From Pterobdella sp. o SKG-2022 (Eukaryota; Annelida; Clitellata; Hirudinida; Piscicolidae): a stretch of 64,000 bases of DNA. This document shows positions 49,501-60,699 of this stretch, in pieces (within the stretch, counting starts at the first letter, position 1; each line of letters opens with the position of its first letter). The notes beneath the pieces were generated by a model that saw nothing but the letters and a program-made list of their open reading frames with translations, made no database searches and was not told the origin of the DNA. The stretch lies in the NCBI GenBank assembly GCA_964035795.1, contig OZ038322.1, positions 7,331,037-7,395,036 on the forward strand, read 5' to 3'. A program made the position numbers and the translations under genes.

Positions 49501-52500
49501 ATTTCTAAGGTGATTATACGCTATCACTTCTAAGCTTCATGAATGATATTAGAGGTTTAGAGTAGAATTAAAAGCTTAATCTCTTATAAATTGCTCACAT
49601 TCATAGCTTTTTGGCGCATCATTAATATGCTTCATAAATCGTTGGTTCTTATCTGCTCTTGTGTTACTTTGACTGTTGTATTAACTATTTAGATTTCAAA
49701 ATTCCTTCATTAAATGTTATTTTTTTATATTCAGTTCAGAAGTTCGTCAATTTAATTTGTATTAATTGTTTTTTTTGGTCAATGATGGTTTTAAGTATAT
49801 TATATTATTTTTATATCTTTTTTGCTAATGTTGAAATTCACCACTGAGTGAGTTTAGATTTTCTCTTTCATATAAAGAAATTTGTATTTTTTCAATTTTT
49901 TTTTATTTAAAACAACACTGATAACAGAATAATGATGATGATGACAACGACGAAGATAATGGCTGAAATTTTTTTACTTCACAATTCAGGTTCACGCCAA
50001 ACTACCAGGCAGCATCGTAATGATGTGCTCAGAAGCCATAATCTCTGTACTAGTGAGTTTGTTTATTAGTGTTTCATGGATGAAACCAATTCGGTTTACT
50101 CGATTACATAGTTAATATTCTTTGATTAGTAATTCAAATGATAGATTTTATGAAAAAATCAAATAATAGTAGAATCTTAAATTTTAGAACTTTTAGTAGC
50201 CCATCTCAGTCTCACCGAGTCCTACACGAACTGAATCTAAAAAATAACAAACAAAAGTTATATATAAATTGCATTAACTGTACTCTCCATGTACTAAAAA
50301 ATAAAAACATGAACAAAACTGAATATATATTAAAATAGCACGAAATGGTGCTATTGAGATGGTAAAAATGACACACAGGACAAGAAAGTAGAGCAGTTAT
50401 CGTTTGAAGGCCAGCACAAGAGAACATGGGTGATGCCGTCTCAAGTGAGGTTTGAAGCCTCTCATGTGTATATGCTTCATGTGTTTCCAGGCTTTTAGGA
50501 TATCTCTTGATTTTTATTGTGAAAAATCAGTGAGCTAAAATTTTAAATACAAACTTGTTTTATAGTTTATAGTTATTATTGTTATTTAAAACCAGAGGTT
50601 TAACTAATATAAAAATCGTTTAAGTGGAAAATTTATATTAATTTTACAGTTGAAAAATATGTCCTTGCGTTTCCATTATCCAAATTTATTCTAATCATCT
50701 ATAATAATTAGTGGACTACCACATCACCAGGTACGTTAAAGTAATCGGAGGAGCGGCAGGAAGGGAAGGACTGCTTCTTGGACTCAAAGACGGAAAAGTA
50801 AACGGGCAAACACATGCATATAGCTAGATAGATAGATAGATGTATATACAAATAAAAAATTTTGAACGTATTAGTTAATTCACAAAAATCTATCTTTAAA
50901 TAAAATCAATAAACTATAAAAAATTGGATTGCAGGTGAAGATGTTATTTATGGACAATCCCTTCGCAATCCAACTCTTGCAGACAAATGCATTGGTCAAA
51001 TGCATTAGTCTCAATGCAGACCGGTATATATTCTTGTAGTTTTTAAAACTTTATTCTCTGTTTATTTCAATTTTTGAAATAAATATTTTATGTTCATGGG
51101 GAATGTGAAATAAGCTGAGTATTTAATAATTGTGAATGATGAATATAATACCAACAGTTCCAAGATAGCCATTGTCGATGAGCACAACACGTGTGTTGTA
51201 TACGATGCCACGACCAAGAAGATTCTCTTCCAAGTCGGCATATGTTCAAATAGATTTAGTATTCTTAGTGTTATGATTATTTATTAGTTTTGCGCGAAGA
51301 AATACTCATCAACAAAATGGGTTTTAAAAAAACAAAAGTTCTTTATTGATCATTGCAGAAAAAAAAACCTGTTTTTTTATCTATACAAAAATATAACCTG
51401 GATTTTAACTTATATTTTCTAATTACACCAAGCCTGAAAGATTTTTTTAGTCATTTGAACCAACAATTAACTACCCAACATTTGCTTAAAATTTTTCCAC
51501 GACTTTCTCTATACGCACCAAAGGAACCTAACGCCAGCAGTGTATGTTGGCACGAGAGCATCAGTGAGTTGATCTCCTTCACCTTCAATGGCACTCTTTC
51601 TATCAAGTTTTCATCCTTCCCATTGCACCAACAACTGCAAAAAGTCTGTAGTACAAAAAAACATATGATGAGATTGAAATAACTTATAATTCATCATCAT
51701 CGTGCTCATCATTATCGTTTTACGCTCGTTCCCATGATGTTATTAAACATAAATAATGACCAGGGATTCGTCGTATCATTTAGAGGAAGATATGTAGCTT
51801 GCTTGCAACAGACAAATGTCGTCAAGGTAATTCTCTTCCTTAGTATGCTTCTAATGTTTATTAGCAGTGTTTTATAGTTATAACTGGATTTGTTTTTTTT
51901 CGATCTATCTTTAATGCATTAATGATAATGTTAAAGGTACCGGTTGCTTTTTCAGCTCTGTTGTACCAATGTCTACAACTGAATAATTTCAGGTTCTTAC
52001 TTTGATGCATTTATGCCTATTTTTAATGATAGTTTCAACTTTTACATTATTAAATTTTATAATTAAAAAATTTTTTTCATAACATTTCAAGTAACATCCC
52101 AAGACTTAACTAAATTTTAAACGCCTCGTATTTATAACGTACAAATGGGTCTCTTAAGAAATATGTTGAATATGTATTTTTACCTTAAGTGAAATACAAC
52201 ATAATTTATAGTAATTAAACTTTAAAAACATCAATTGAAGATTAATATATTTACTTAAAATAAAAACTATAATTTTCCTTTAGTATAGCCTTATCATAAA
52301 ACGTTAATTACTATACAAAACATACATATGATGTCTCTGAAAAGAAACATAATGTATAAATCGATTATAAATAATATGACGTTATGAACCAGTGATGCAT
52401 ACACAATGGCGACGTTGGGAGTGTCGGATGAAGACTTGAGGTATTTAGGAAACAGAGCTCTCCAACACGGCGAATTCTCTGTAGCTAAAATGGCGTATGT

Positions 52501-55500
52501 CAGAATCAAAGACATTCAACTGTTGAATCTTCTAGAGGAGGTTGAGGAGAGCAACAGGAGAGGGGAAAAAAATACCGTGGCTGCAGATATACTTGCATTG
52601 AAAGGTGGAATTGATTTTTAACTAATTAATTAGTTATTTAATTAATTGATTAATCAATTAATTGATTGAAAAACACATAAATGTTTTCGAAACTGATTTA
52701 TAACCGATGCTGAATCTCCAATTTTTTTGTTGAAACATTAGTAATGATGGGTAGCATGGATACCTTTGATAAATGGAGCATGATGCTGATCAGGTGAGTA
52801 CGAAGAGGCATCTCAGTTGTACGTGGAGATGGGCTGCCCTCAAAAAGCTATTGAGATGTTTACAGAACTCAAACTTTTCAACCTTGCTCAAGTTTCTATT
52901 TTTCTGATCACCTTACTTATCTAGTGTTGGATTTCGTTATTTAGATAGCTTTCAAAACAGAAGTTAAAACTATCAATATTGGTTTATAAAAATTCTCAAA
53001 TAAATTTGGTGCAAATATTTCAAATTTGTAATGTTTAATTGAGGACTTGGTGGGCGAGGGCAGTGGTAAGGAGGCGTTGATGAAAAAGCATGCTGCTTGG
53101 GCACAACAGGTTGGTGCTGTAGTTGTTGTTAAGCGCCAACTTCCAACTGATTGTTTATTTAAAAAAAAAAGATTTTTTTGAAATTTCAATATTTCAGTTA
53201 CAATAAAAAGTCCGTTGTTTTAAATAATTTTTTCGAAGTAAATATAAATTAAATAAAAATTTAAAAATTAAAAAAATGTTTTCAAAATTTTAATTTTATT
53301 GATTAAAGTTTTTGAAAAAAAGTTGTGTTGTTTTTCGACAGACGAACGATTCGAGGACGGCCATAGGCATGTACATAGATGCGGGCCAACTAGACAAGGC
53401 TATTGATGTGGCCACCAGCAACAACTGCCCCGATCTGTATTATTTATTTCAAACATTCATGCTTATAGAATTTGAATTGCAAACTAAGAAGAACTTCAAC
53501 TACATGATTAAAATGCCATTGTTTGTAGACTGATTGAGGTATCGAGGAAGATTGACAGAGGCGATAAAGTAAGGTTGGAAAAATGTGCAGAAAGCTTATT
53601 ACAGTTGGGTCAACACGTTTACGCCTGTGATCTGTATGAGGACCTTGCTAACATGTCTGCCATATTGAGAATCAAAATGAGTCTAAACCTTTGGGATGAG
53701 GCAAGAAATTTATTACGTTTACTTGTCAATCTATTGAAATAAAGTTGTTTTGGTTTCTATTTCAGGCTGCCGAGATAACTTCTAAGCATCCAGAACTGAG
53801 CAAACAATTCTATCAGCCTTATGCACTTTACTTAGCTGAGAAAGATCTTTTCGAGGATGCACAGAAAGGTAAACGATTTCATGGCATAGTTTGAAAGTAT
53901 AGATGTGATGAAGCATTCCATCACCACAGCTTTCCACCAAGCGGGCATCCCTCATAAGTCTATGCAGGTTTTTGTAGTTTTTGTGACTATTTCAATTAGA
54001 TCTACAATTCTTCGAAATACATTTCAAGTTTATTTTTCTCAAGCAGAATAATTTAGGAATAGTATAGCTAAGCATGAAAACAACGAAAGGTTTTAGAAAG
54101 ATTGAGTGAGAATGCCGTGAGTGAGAAGAGGTTCTCAGATGCCTCATATTTCTACTTGAAGCTGCACAACCAACTTCTTGAACTCTCTTCACTACCTGGT
54201 AATACTCATATGTTTATAAAGTCTTTTCATCGCATTTTACATGTTTTTATGCATTTTTCACGTTTCTTTCACCAATAATATTGAAAAAAATTATTACTGA
54301 AAAAGTATAATTAAATAAAAAATGACCAATAAAACCGAATCTTTCAATTTTTAAAAAATCTCAAGCGTTTGAAAAATAAAAAGTTTTAGTTTTTATTAAG
54401 CAATCACAAATAGCGTTTTAATTATACATTCATATCACATAGGGCTAATCTAATACGCTTTAGTTATTGTCTTGACCAAACTGTACAATTTTTAAAAAGT
54501 ATCCATTCATAAATTTTTCAGATTAACGTATAAAATATCAATTTGATAAAATAAAAAATATTCTTATTAAATTAATCTAAAAAAAATTTTAATCTCAACT
54601 CCAAACAAAAATAAAGGTTTTCAAAATAATACTAAATAAATAAAAATAATATACATTATGCATTGTCAAATTAAAGTTTGGCTAGGGTTATGGAATTTTA
54701 GTAAATAAATGAACTATAAATTATGAAACACAACATGTTTAAAATAACATTCGAGCAAGATTGATCTTCTAGCTAATGTATCAGGAGGTCTAATTACCAC
54801 ACCTTATTGTGTACATTGTACATTACTCAGTAAATTTTCATAACTAATTTTCAATGTAATGTAATGCGGTATTTATAAAGTGCTTTTCCTTATAGCTCAA
54901 AGCGCTTTCTACAAATTTAATGTAGCGAAAAAACATTGTGGAACAGGTGCTAATTTTCCGCCCACGCAAAATCGAACCCGGTAATTTTAGATAATTAGTT
55001 TAATTCTCAACCATTGAGCTATAAGGGGCTGATAAAGCTTTTTGAAGACATTCAGTGCCCACGTTTATCTTATAAAAATTTTTTAGATAGTTTTTAATAA
55101 CTTTTGTATACTCCTTTCACATAGTTTCACTTATTTCTTCATGGTTTATAGAGTGGGAAGACGAAAGAGACGATTGGCTTACTAAATGTGAGACATATCA
55201 CCAATGGGCTGAGATATATTATGCTTATGAGCACGTTCAGAAGTTCATGGTTACTATTTGTTTGATGTTCACCTTACAAAAAGATTCTTTAAACAAAATA
55301 CGCAAAAAAAATTTTTGGTTTTCAATTCATATTTTTTGTTAATAAAAATTCTTTTTTCAACAATTTTCAATGTCGATTTATGAAAGAATTTTAGTTCATG
55401 TATTAAACAAAATCAACTAGCATTTTTGTTAAGTATAGCCTACCATAAAACGTTAGCATCTAACGTTTTGTAGTAGGGCTATACTTGACAAAAATTCTAG

Positions 55501-58488
55501 CTGATTTTGTTTAATACATGAGCTAAAATTCGCTCGTAAAACGACATTAAACATTGTTGAATCTAGTTTATAAGTACCCCAAGATTTTTTCATAGTTAAC
55601 AACATTCTCAAAAATAATTATTGTTTCAATTATTTTCCACAGGAAGAACCATTCACATACTTGGAAGATCTCTCACTTTTCCATATATGTCGGTACCTAC
55701 TGCACCAGTTACAGCGTGTGTCTCCCCCTTATGGAGTTTCTAAAGTGTATCTTTTTAACGACCCTAATGTGTGTTGTATTGAATTCCTATTTTTTTTTAC
55801 ATATTGTTTGTTTATCTAAATATATACAATTCTTTAATCAGTTTGAACTTCATATATTAAATGGCGGTTACAAATTCTTTTAAATGTTTACTATTTCGTT
55901 TTTATATATCTTGATGTTCTGTAACATTCTTTTTTAAATATGAAAATATTGGAACTTTTTTCAAGTTTTTTACATAAATAAATGAATATTTTTTATTGCA
56001 CTTGATAGAATCCTTAACTTCATGTTTAGATACATTATTTACGCGCTTGCTAAGAAAGCCAAAGCACTTCAGGCTTACAAAGTCGTTAGGTTATTTCCTA
56101 TAAGTTATAAATAATAATTATAATAATTTGAAAAATTTTAATGAATTTTATAGGATACATACCTATAAAACAAAATACCACCATAAATACAATGGTAACA
56201 GACAGGCTTACAGCATGTTATCTGGACTGATTTTGCCATGTAGGTTGGATGATGTTGTTAGTCTTGACTCTATTCTCGTCAGTGCCAAGCCTTTCAACGA
56301 TGCTGAAGTTTGTCAAGCTTTTCTTTGAGTTTGATATCAGTTGATATTTCTATCAAGCAATCTTGTTGTATATTTTATCTCATGTTTGAAAATTTAACGA
56401 TGTTTTATAAAATAAATTTTGAAGCACGTTTTTGGGAACTAAACTTAAAAGCTGAAAAAAGCTACGTTTTCTATGCAGTTTTAAAATTACTTTGTTTGCC
56501 GAAAGCATTATAAAACTCAATATTTTCATTGTTTTGTGAAATTTAATTTTAAAATTATCGTCGTACAGTTCTTTAGGATCATTGCTGGTATGAGTCGATA
56601 AAATTTTTGAAGTTGATTCAAATAAAAGCTCATGCTTTAAAATATTTTGCTTATGCTTATTTATAAGTGTTTTTAATGATATTTATGAACAAATTATTTA
56701 CTCAAACTGTGAAAATTGAATTATAGGCGTTCATTTGAGTTTATTTTAATTTTTCTTATATACATAAACAAATACTCGAGTTTTTTTATACTTATAAACC
56801 TTAATCCCACGTTTATTGATAGCTATACCAAGTATTTCATCTACTCATTACAGCCTTTACTGCCTCATAGATTAATTAATGAATCAACTAATTAAATAAA
56901 CCTGAATAAAACCTCCGATAGAACCTCTTACCTATATGTTACAACTGCTCAAGCACCAATCCCCTTTTGAGCAAGTCAGGCAATCAATGCATCAAGTGCC
57001 ATCACTCCTTCGTCTTTTCCTTTGTGCACTTTGGTCGGTTGCCAACTTATGTTGTTTTAAAATTATATTTGAAAGTTATATTTTTTGACCATTTTTTATT
57101 AAGTTTTTATCTTGTCTTTGTTGCGATCATAATGGAATATCTAATGAAAATAGTTTTTATAAGTTAAATAAAATTTAATCGATAATAAATTTCAAACGAA
57201 AATAAATCAAATTTCTTCTTGTTATTTAAATATTTTTCTTCACAGAACTTTTGCCATTGGTGGAGTTCAAACTTGAAGAAGGCATCAGTGATTCTGAGGC
57301 ATATTCACTGCTGCAGTTGGAGCCCACTCATAAGGAGGATCAGAACGATTATGAGGTATCTTTTACGTTATTAGCTTATCAAAATAGAAATTTTATTAAT
57401 AAAGTTAATTTTTATTCAAAAAAAAACTAAATAAAAATTATATTTTAAATTAAAAAATTTTAAATGTAATTTTTATTTAGTTTTTTTCATTTTCACGTTT
57501 TAATTTTATTTTTAATGAAACTATTATCCATATCCTTTCACAATAAAATTAACTAATTTTTGTGAATTATAAAAACACAAAAAAATTTGAATTTTTTATT
57601 TTGACTAAGCTTTTCGATATATTCTATTTCATCATCAGGTAACCGAGGTTGGCGACCTGATAAAAAGATTTTAAATTTTATCGTGTTTTTATGGTCCAAA
57701 ATTTTGGTGCTAATTTTTAAAAAAATAACTAATTTTTTTTTCATCAGTAATATTCCTAATGATGTAAAATAACAGATGAAAGAAAAATCTTCAGTTTTGG
57801 GCAGAAATGACTTGAAACAATTATCACTTACACAGGTTTTTATATTTTCTCACACAAATATATAACGTAAATATTAATTATAAAATATTAAAAATGATAC
57901 TTTCCAACATTGAAGGTCATAATAAACAAACACCCCCTACTGGGACACCGGTATTACAAACTGGCCTTCGAAGACGTCTTTGTGTCTGTTTGCCCTTCTT
58001 GTTTCAAAGTACGTAAGGTTTTCTTTGAATTTATATGCATGTTTAATTTTATTAAAGTTAGCCAGCTTTTAAATACTACTTCGGTGACAAATGGGGTAAA
58101 GACTACTACAGATGAAGCATTTTTGTCTTGATTGACTATTACTTAAGTAGTTTTTTGTAAATAATGGTATAGCTTAAAATAGAAATTTGAGTTATTTAAT
58201 AATTTTGTAAAAATTTTATAGAAGTTTTACGATGAGATCAACATTTTTATATCAATTAATACATCCAAAACAAAATGTCAAAACTTTAAATCAGATAAAC
58301 ATTGAAATATATATTGGAATTTCATAATTATATTGAAAAATCGATTTTTGGTCTCAATCACATTGAATTACAAGTTTTTAATATTCAAAAAACTTTTTCA
58401 TTTGTAGATGTTTCAGAAAGATGATTATGAACTGTTATGTCTCCAGTATAAAAGATGCCCGTTTTGTAGAACTCCTGTCGAAGATTGA
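46599..58488 (+). CDS. IFT122: IFT122, intraflagellar transport complex A subunit (WD40/TPR)
   Basis: About 35 small exons over 11.9 kb, starting MKVSLLWDIEVF (46599-46654) and ending CPFCRTPVED. The N-terminal WD40 part includes DGVLLHSLKGHSADVICCDF and GSMDHSVIVW. Further WD40 blocks are NILAVVDWSRRLSLYYLDGS, LLIGGSNRKVNLHTHNGYF and RYVKVIGGAAGREGLLLGLK. The helical TPR part includes LGNRALQHGEFSVAKMAYVR, QLYVEMGCPQKAIEMFTELK and AAEITSKHPELSKQFYQPYA. Zinc-binding pairs near the C-terminus are CYNC/CIKC and CPSC/CPFC, as in human IFT122. IFT-A drives retrograde ciliary transport and entry of membrane proteins. Splice phases checked at most junctions agree. One segment after the SSDVV block (near 48718) is shorter than in human, so a small exon may be missing or deleted. 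Confidence 0.92.
47401..47462. mobile_element. Partial foldback core
   Basis: ACGAAGCTTTTGGTAAGG followed by TTATTGATAATGC resembles the core of the foldback family, without recognisable arms. It lies in an IFT122 intron. Confidence 0.35.
50822..50844. repeat. (GATA)n microsatellite
   Basis: Four to five GATA units in an IFT122 intron. Confidence 0.8.
52190..52345. mobile_element. Foldback-related repeat in an IFT122 intron
   Basis: This contains AAAAACATCAATTGA, AGTATAGCCTTATCATAAAA, ACAAAACATACAT and GATGTCTCTGAAAA. Its reverse complement matches most of 5395-5505, while its final GATGTCTCTG part matches in direct orientation, as expected for an inverted-repeat element read through opposite arms. 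Confidence 0.55.
54854..55032 (-). mobile_element. tRNA-derived SINE, type-A body, in an IFT122 intron
   Basis: The same order as at 26938-27121 on the minus strand: diverged head with AATTATCTAAAATTACCGGG then TTCGATT, body with AAGCGCTTTGAGCTATAAGG, and a CATTACATTG tail. Confidence 0.75.
55366..55558. mobile_element. Large foldback palindrome in an IFT122 intron
   Basis: Two inverted arms of about 95 bp, nearly identical, around a short centre (CGTTAGCATCTAACG). Motifs: outer TTCATGTATTAAACAAAATC, inner AAGTATAGCCTACCATAAAA. The inner part shares GTATAGCC..CATAAAACGTTA with 52190-52345. Confidence 0.8.
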
Positions 58489-58543
58489 ACATTTGAAATA
58501 ATTTTGAAAACATTTATTGTGTGCTAAAACAATATTTTTTGTA

Positions 58544-58549
58544 AATAAA
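58544..58549 (+). other. Likely polyadenylation signal AATAAA for IFT122
   Basis: It lies 56 bp after the IFT122 stop codon and 85 bp before the IPO11 start codon. Confidence 0.65.
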
Positions 58550-58634
58550 TTTTCAAATATCAGAAGTTTGCTTTTAATACACTTTAAACCTCCCTTTACT
58601 TTTACGAAATAGTAAAAAAAAGTTTCATAATAAA

Positions 58635-60339
58635 ATGTATATTTTGAGTAGAGGGGAGAATTTAGAAGACGTTTTAGCGGCTGCGACAAGTCAAGATCTA
58701 ACACGACTCAAAGCTGCTGAAGAATTATTAAAGTCCCAAATTGAAGCTCCAAATTTTTTTTTGCAGCTTGCTGTTTGTTTTTATCTTATGAATTTTGAAT
58801 ATAAGTTTTCAAATAAATTAGTTTTATTCTAAATTGTAAGAGTTATATTTGTTATATTACATTAGAATATCTTATTCATTTTTTCATTTAATCTTCGTTT
58901 TGTTATAGATTATTTTCATGGACAAAAACAAAGATGAAATGATCAGATGGTCATCCGTTTTATTCTTCAAAAATTTCATTGAAACAAGACTTCAAGCAAG
59001 ATCTTCTTTGTGAACAAACTGATCTTTTTTGCATCACTTATTATATCAAATAAATAACAGTTATCAAAAATATTTTTATTAAGTCATTCTCATGTTGTTT
59101 TTGTTCACAGTTATTTGAGTGAAGAAGAGTTATTGTCTCTAATGCAAACTCTTTTGCAAGATTTTACATTTCCTTACTCTCCGGTTATTAATCTATTACA
59201 GTTTAACTTAAAAGCCAAATAAAATTACATAATTCACACAAATTATCTAAAATCAATGATAGTTGAGTGAACAAATAGCCTTAGTGACATCAAGAGTGGC
59301 TCGGAGAGAATTTAAAAAGTGGTCTTCACTCATTCCCACACTTATCCATCATTTTGACTATCCACAAGGTGAATGGGTAAAAAACCTCATCATTGGTAGC
59401 AACTTGTACTTTTTATATTACTACTAATAATAATTTGACCTGCATAGCTCAGCTGGTAGAGCATTAGACTAATTATCTAAAGTTACTGGATTCAATCTAG
59501 CACAGGCCTATAATTAAGTACACAAGGAGTAGCATTCTGTAAAACACGTGTTAAGCTACAAAAACCTCAATATGGGGAGTCTGATGGTTGGTTTAAAAAA
59601 TAATTATTTATGTTCATATATATTTAAGTGGCAATGTGAGTTGGGTTTCCAAGAAGCTTTGTGCTGCTCAGTTAATGAAATTTTTTTATTTAAATTGTTC
59701 AAATGAGTAAATAGAGATAAAACTATTTCAAAATTGTTTTACATAAACTCAATGTTTAAAGATTTTACATCTATTCTTAATAAACCAATAGACAGAATTG
59801 CTTATCAACTAATTAATAGACTATTAATAGATTGACTGATGACATCACAGCTCAGAATCATGCCATGCTAACACTGCATAAAGTTTTGAAAGCATTGTCT
59901 TCCAGGAGACTTTCTTCTGACCGACGTGATTTTGTGCAAGTAAGTGAATTTGTATATAGAATAGAAACATAAAAAAAACAATGATAACTATGAGGATAGA
60001 TTTTTTAAACCTTCTGGAAAGTGAAAAACAACTGATAATTGATAATTAGGGTCATGAATTTGTATACATGGGTATAAATTCGATAGTCATACTAATTGAA
60101 ATAATCTATATTATTTATGGAGTAGCGCCCTGTGAAACCAATCAACTGCGCAACTGAAACCCCAGATAGGGACGATCGAATGGTCGATTTATTTACTTAT
60201 ATTATTAATTAAAAATTTCATCAGTTATCCAATGAGTTGCTACCACTGCTATGTCGTCACTGGTTATCGGCTTGCCAACAACTCAGCAATGACACAAAAA
60301 TTTTATCATCACTACTCAAATGTCATTTTACGTTAAAAA
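58635..60339 (+). CDS. IPO11: Importin-11-like karyopherin, 5' exons only
   Basis: Six exons are visible. The first is 58635-58772 and the second 58909-59009; others lie at about 59110-59187, 59267-59369, 59851-59940 and 60225-60339. The start MYILSRGENLEDVL leads into AAATSQDLTRLKAAEELLKS (human QATSQDTAVLKPAEEQLK). Then come DEMIRWSSVLFFKNFIETRL (human INVRWLAVLYFKHGIDRYW), YLSEEELLSLMQTLLQDF, LSEQIALVTSRVARREFKKW then SSLIPTL, and MLTLHKVLKALSSRRLSSDR. This is the importin-beta N-terminal region that binds Ran-GTP. Importin-11 carries ubiquitin-conjugating enzymes and other cargo into the nucleus. About 200 of roughly 950 residues are present. The next exon must lie past the LINE or beyond the window; the visible part shows no break. 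Its ATG is only 146 bp after the IFT122 stop. Confidence 0.87.
59438..59590 (+). mobile_element. tRNA-derived SINE, type-B body, in an IPO11 intron
   Basis: A plus-strand head with A-box TAGCTCAGCTGGTAGAGC and anticodon arm TTAGACTAATTATCTAA has an eroded B-box (GGATTCAATCT). The body contains ACACAAGGAGTAGCATTCTG, GTTAAGCTACAAAAACC and CAATATGGGGAGTCTGATGG. Confidence 0.75.
60110..60190 (+). mobile_element. SINE type-B body fragment in an IPO11 intron
   Basis: GGAGTAGCGCCCTGTGAAAC, CTGCGCAACTGAAACCCC and GGGACGATCGAATGGTCG match the body of the 59438 copy and, inverted, those at 11920 and 23628. The upstream head is too eroded to confirm. Confidence 0.6.
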
Positions 60340-60699
60340 GTTAGTTGTCAGCTATTAAATTTCTTTATTTGAAAATTGCATATCAATAAAGTTTATCAAA
60401 TATTTTTAATAATTTCGTATTTAATAATTTTAAATATGTACTTGTTTTTCAAATTTGCGAGTTTACGATATCTTGATAGAGTTTGATTTCTGTCACTTTT
60501 CAATTTTCTCGCTATATTAAACATGACTTGCAGATAGAAAATGAATTGTTTGTAAATAAACAAAATTCATTTAGCTGCCTTCTTATTTGGTTATTTGAAG
60601 TCATCAAACATGTGCTATGAAGTGGAAGCAAGGGCATGCTCCATTGAGCACTTTTTTGCTCTAAAAATTTTTTCCATAAATATACAAAATAAAGCAATA

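Noticed and set aside
59440..59512. Functional tRNA-Ile gene
   Set aside because: The A-box and anticodon arm are good, but the B-box is mutated, the acceptor stem does not pair, and the same head is joined to SINE bodies elsewhere. It is a SINE head.
60533..60606. Seventh IPO11 exon (IENELFVNKQNSF..)
   Set aside because: The upstream exon ends in phase 1, which makes this segment stop after two full codons. It looks like an exon only if phase is ignored.
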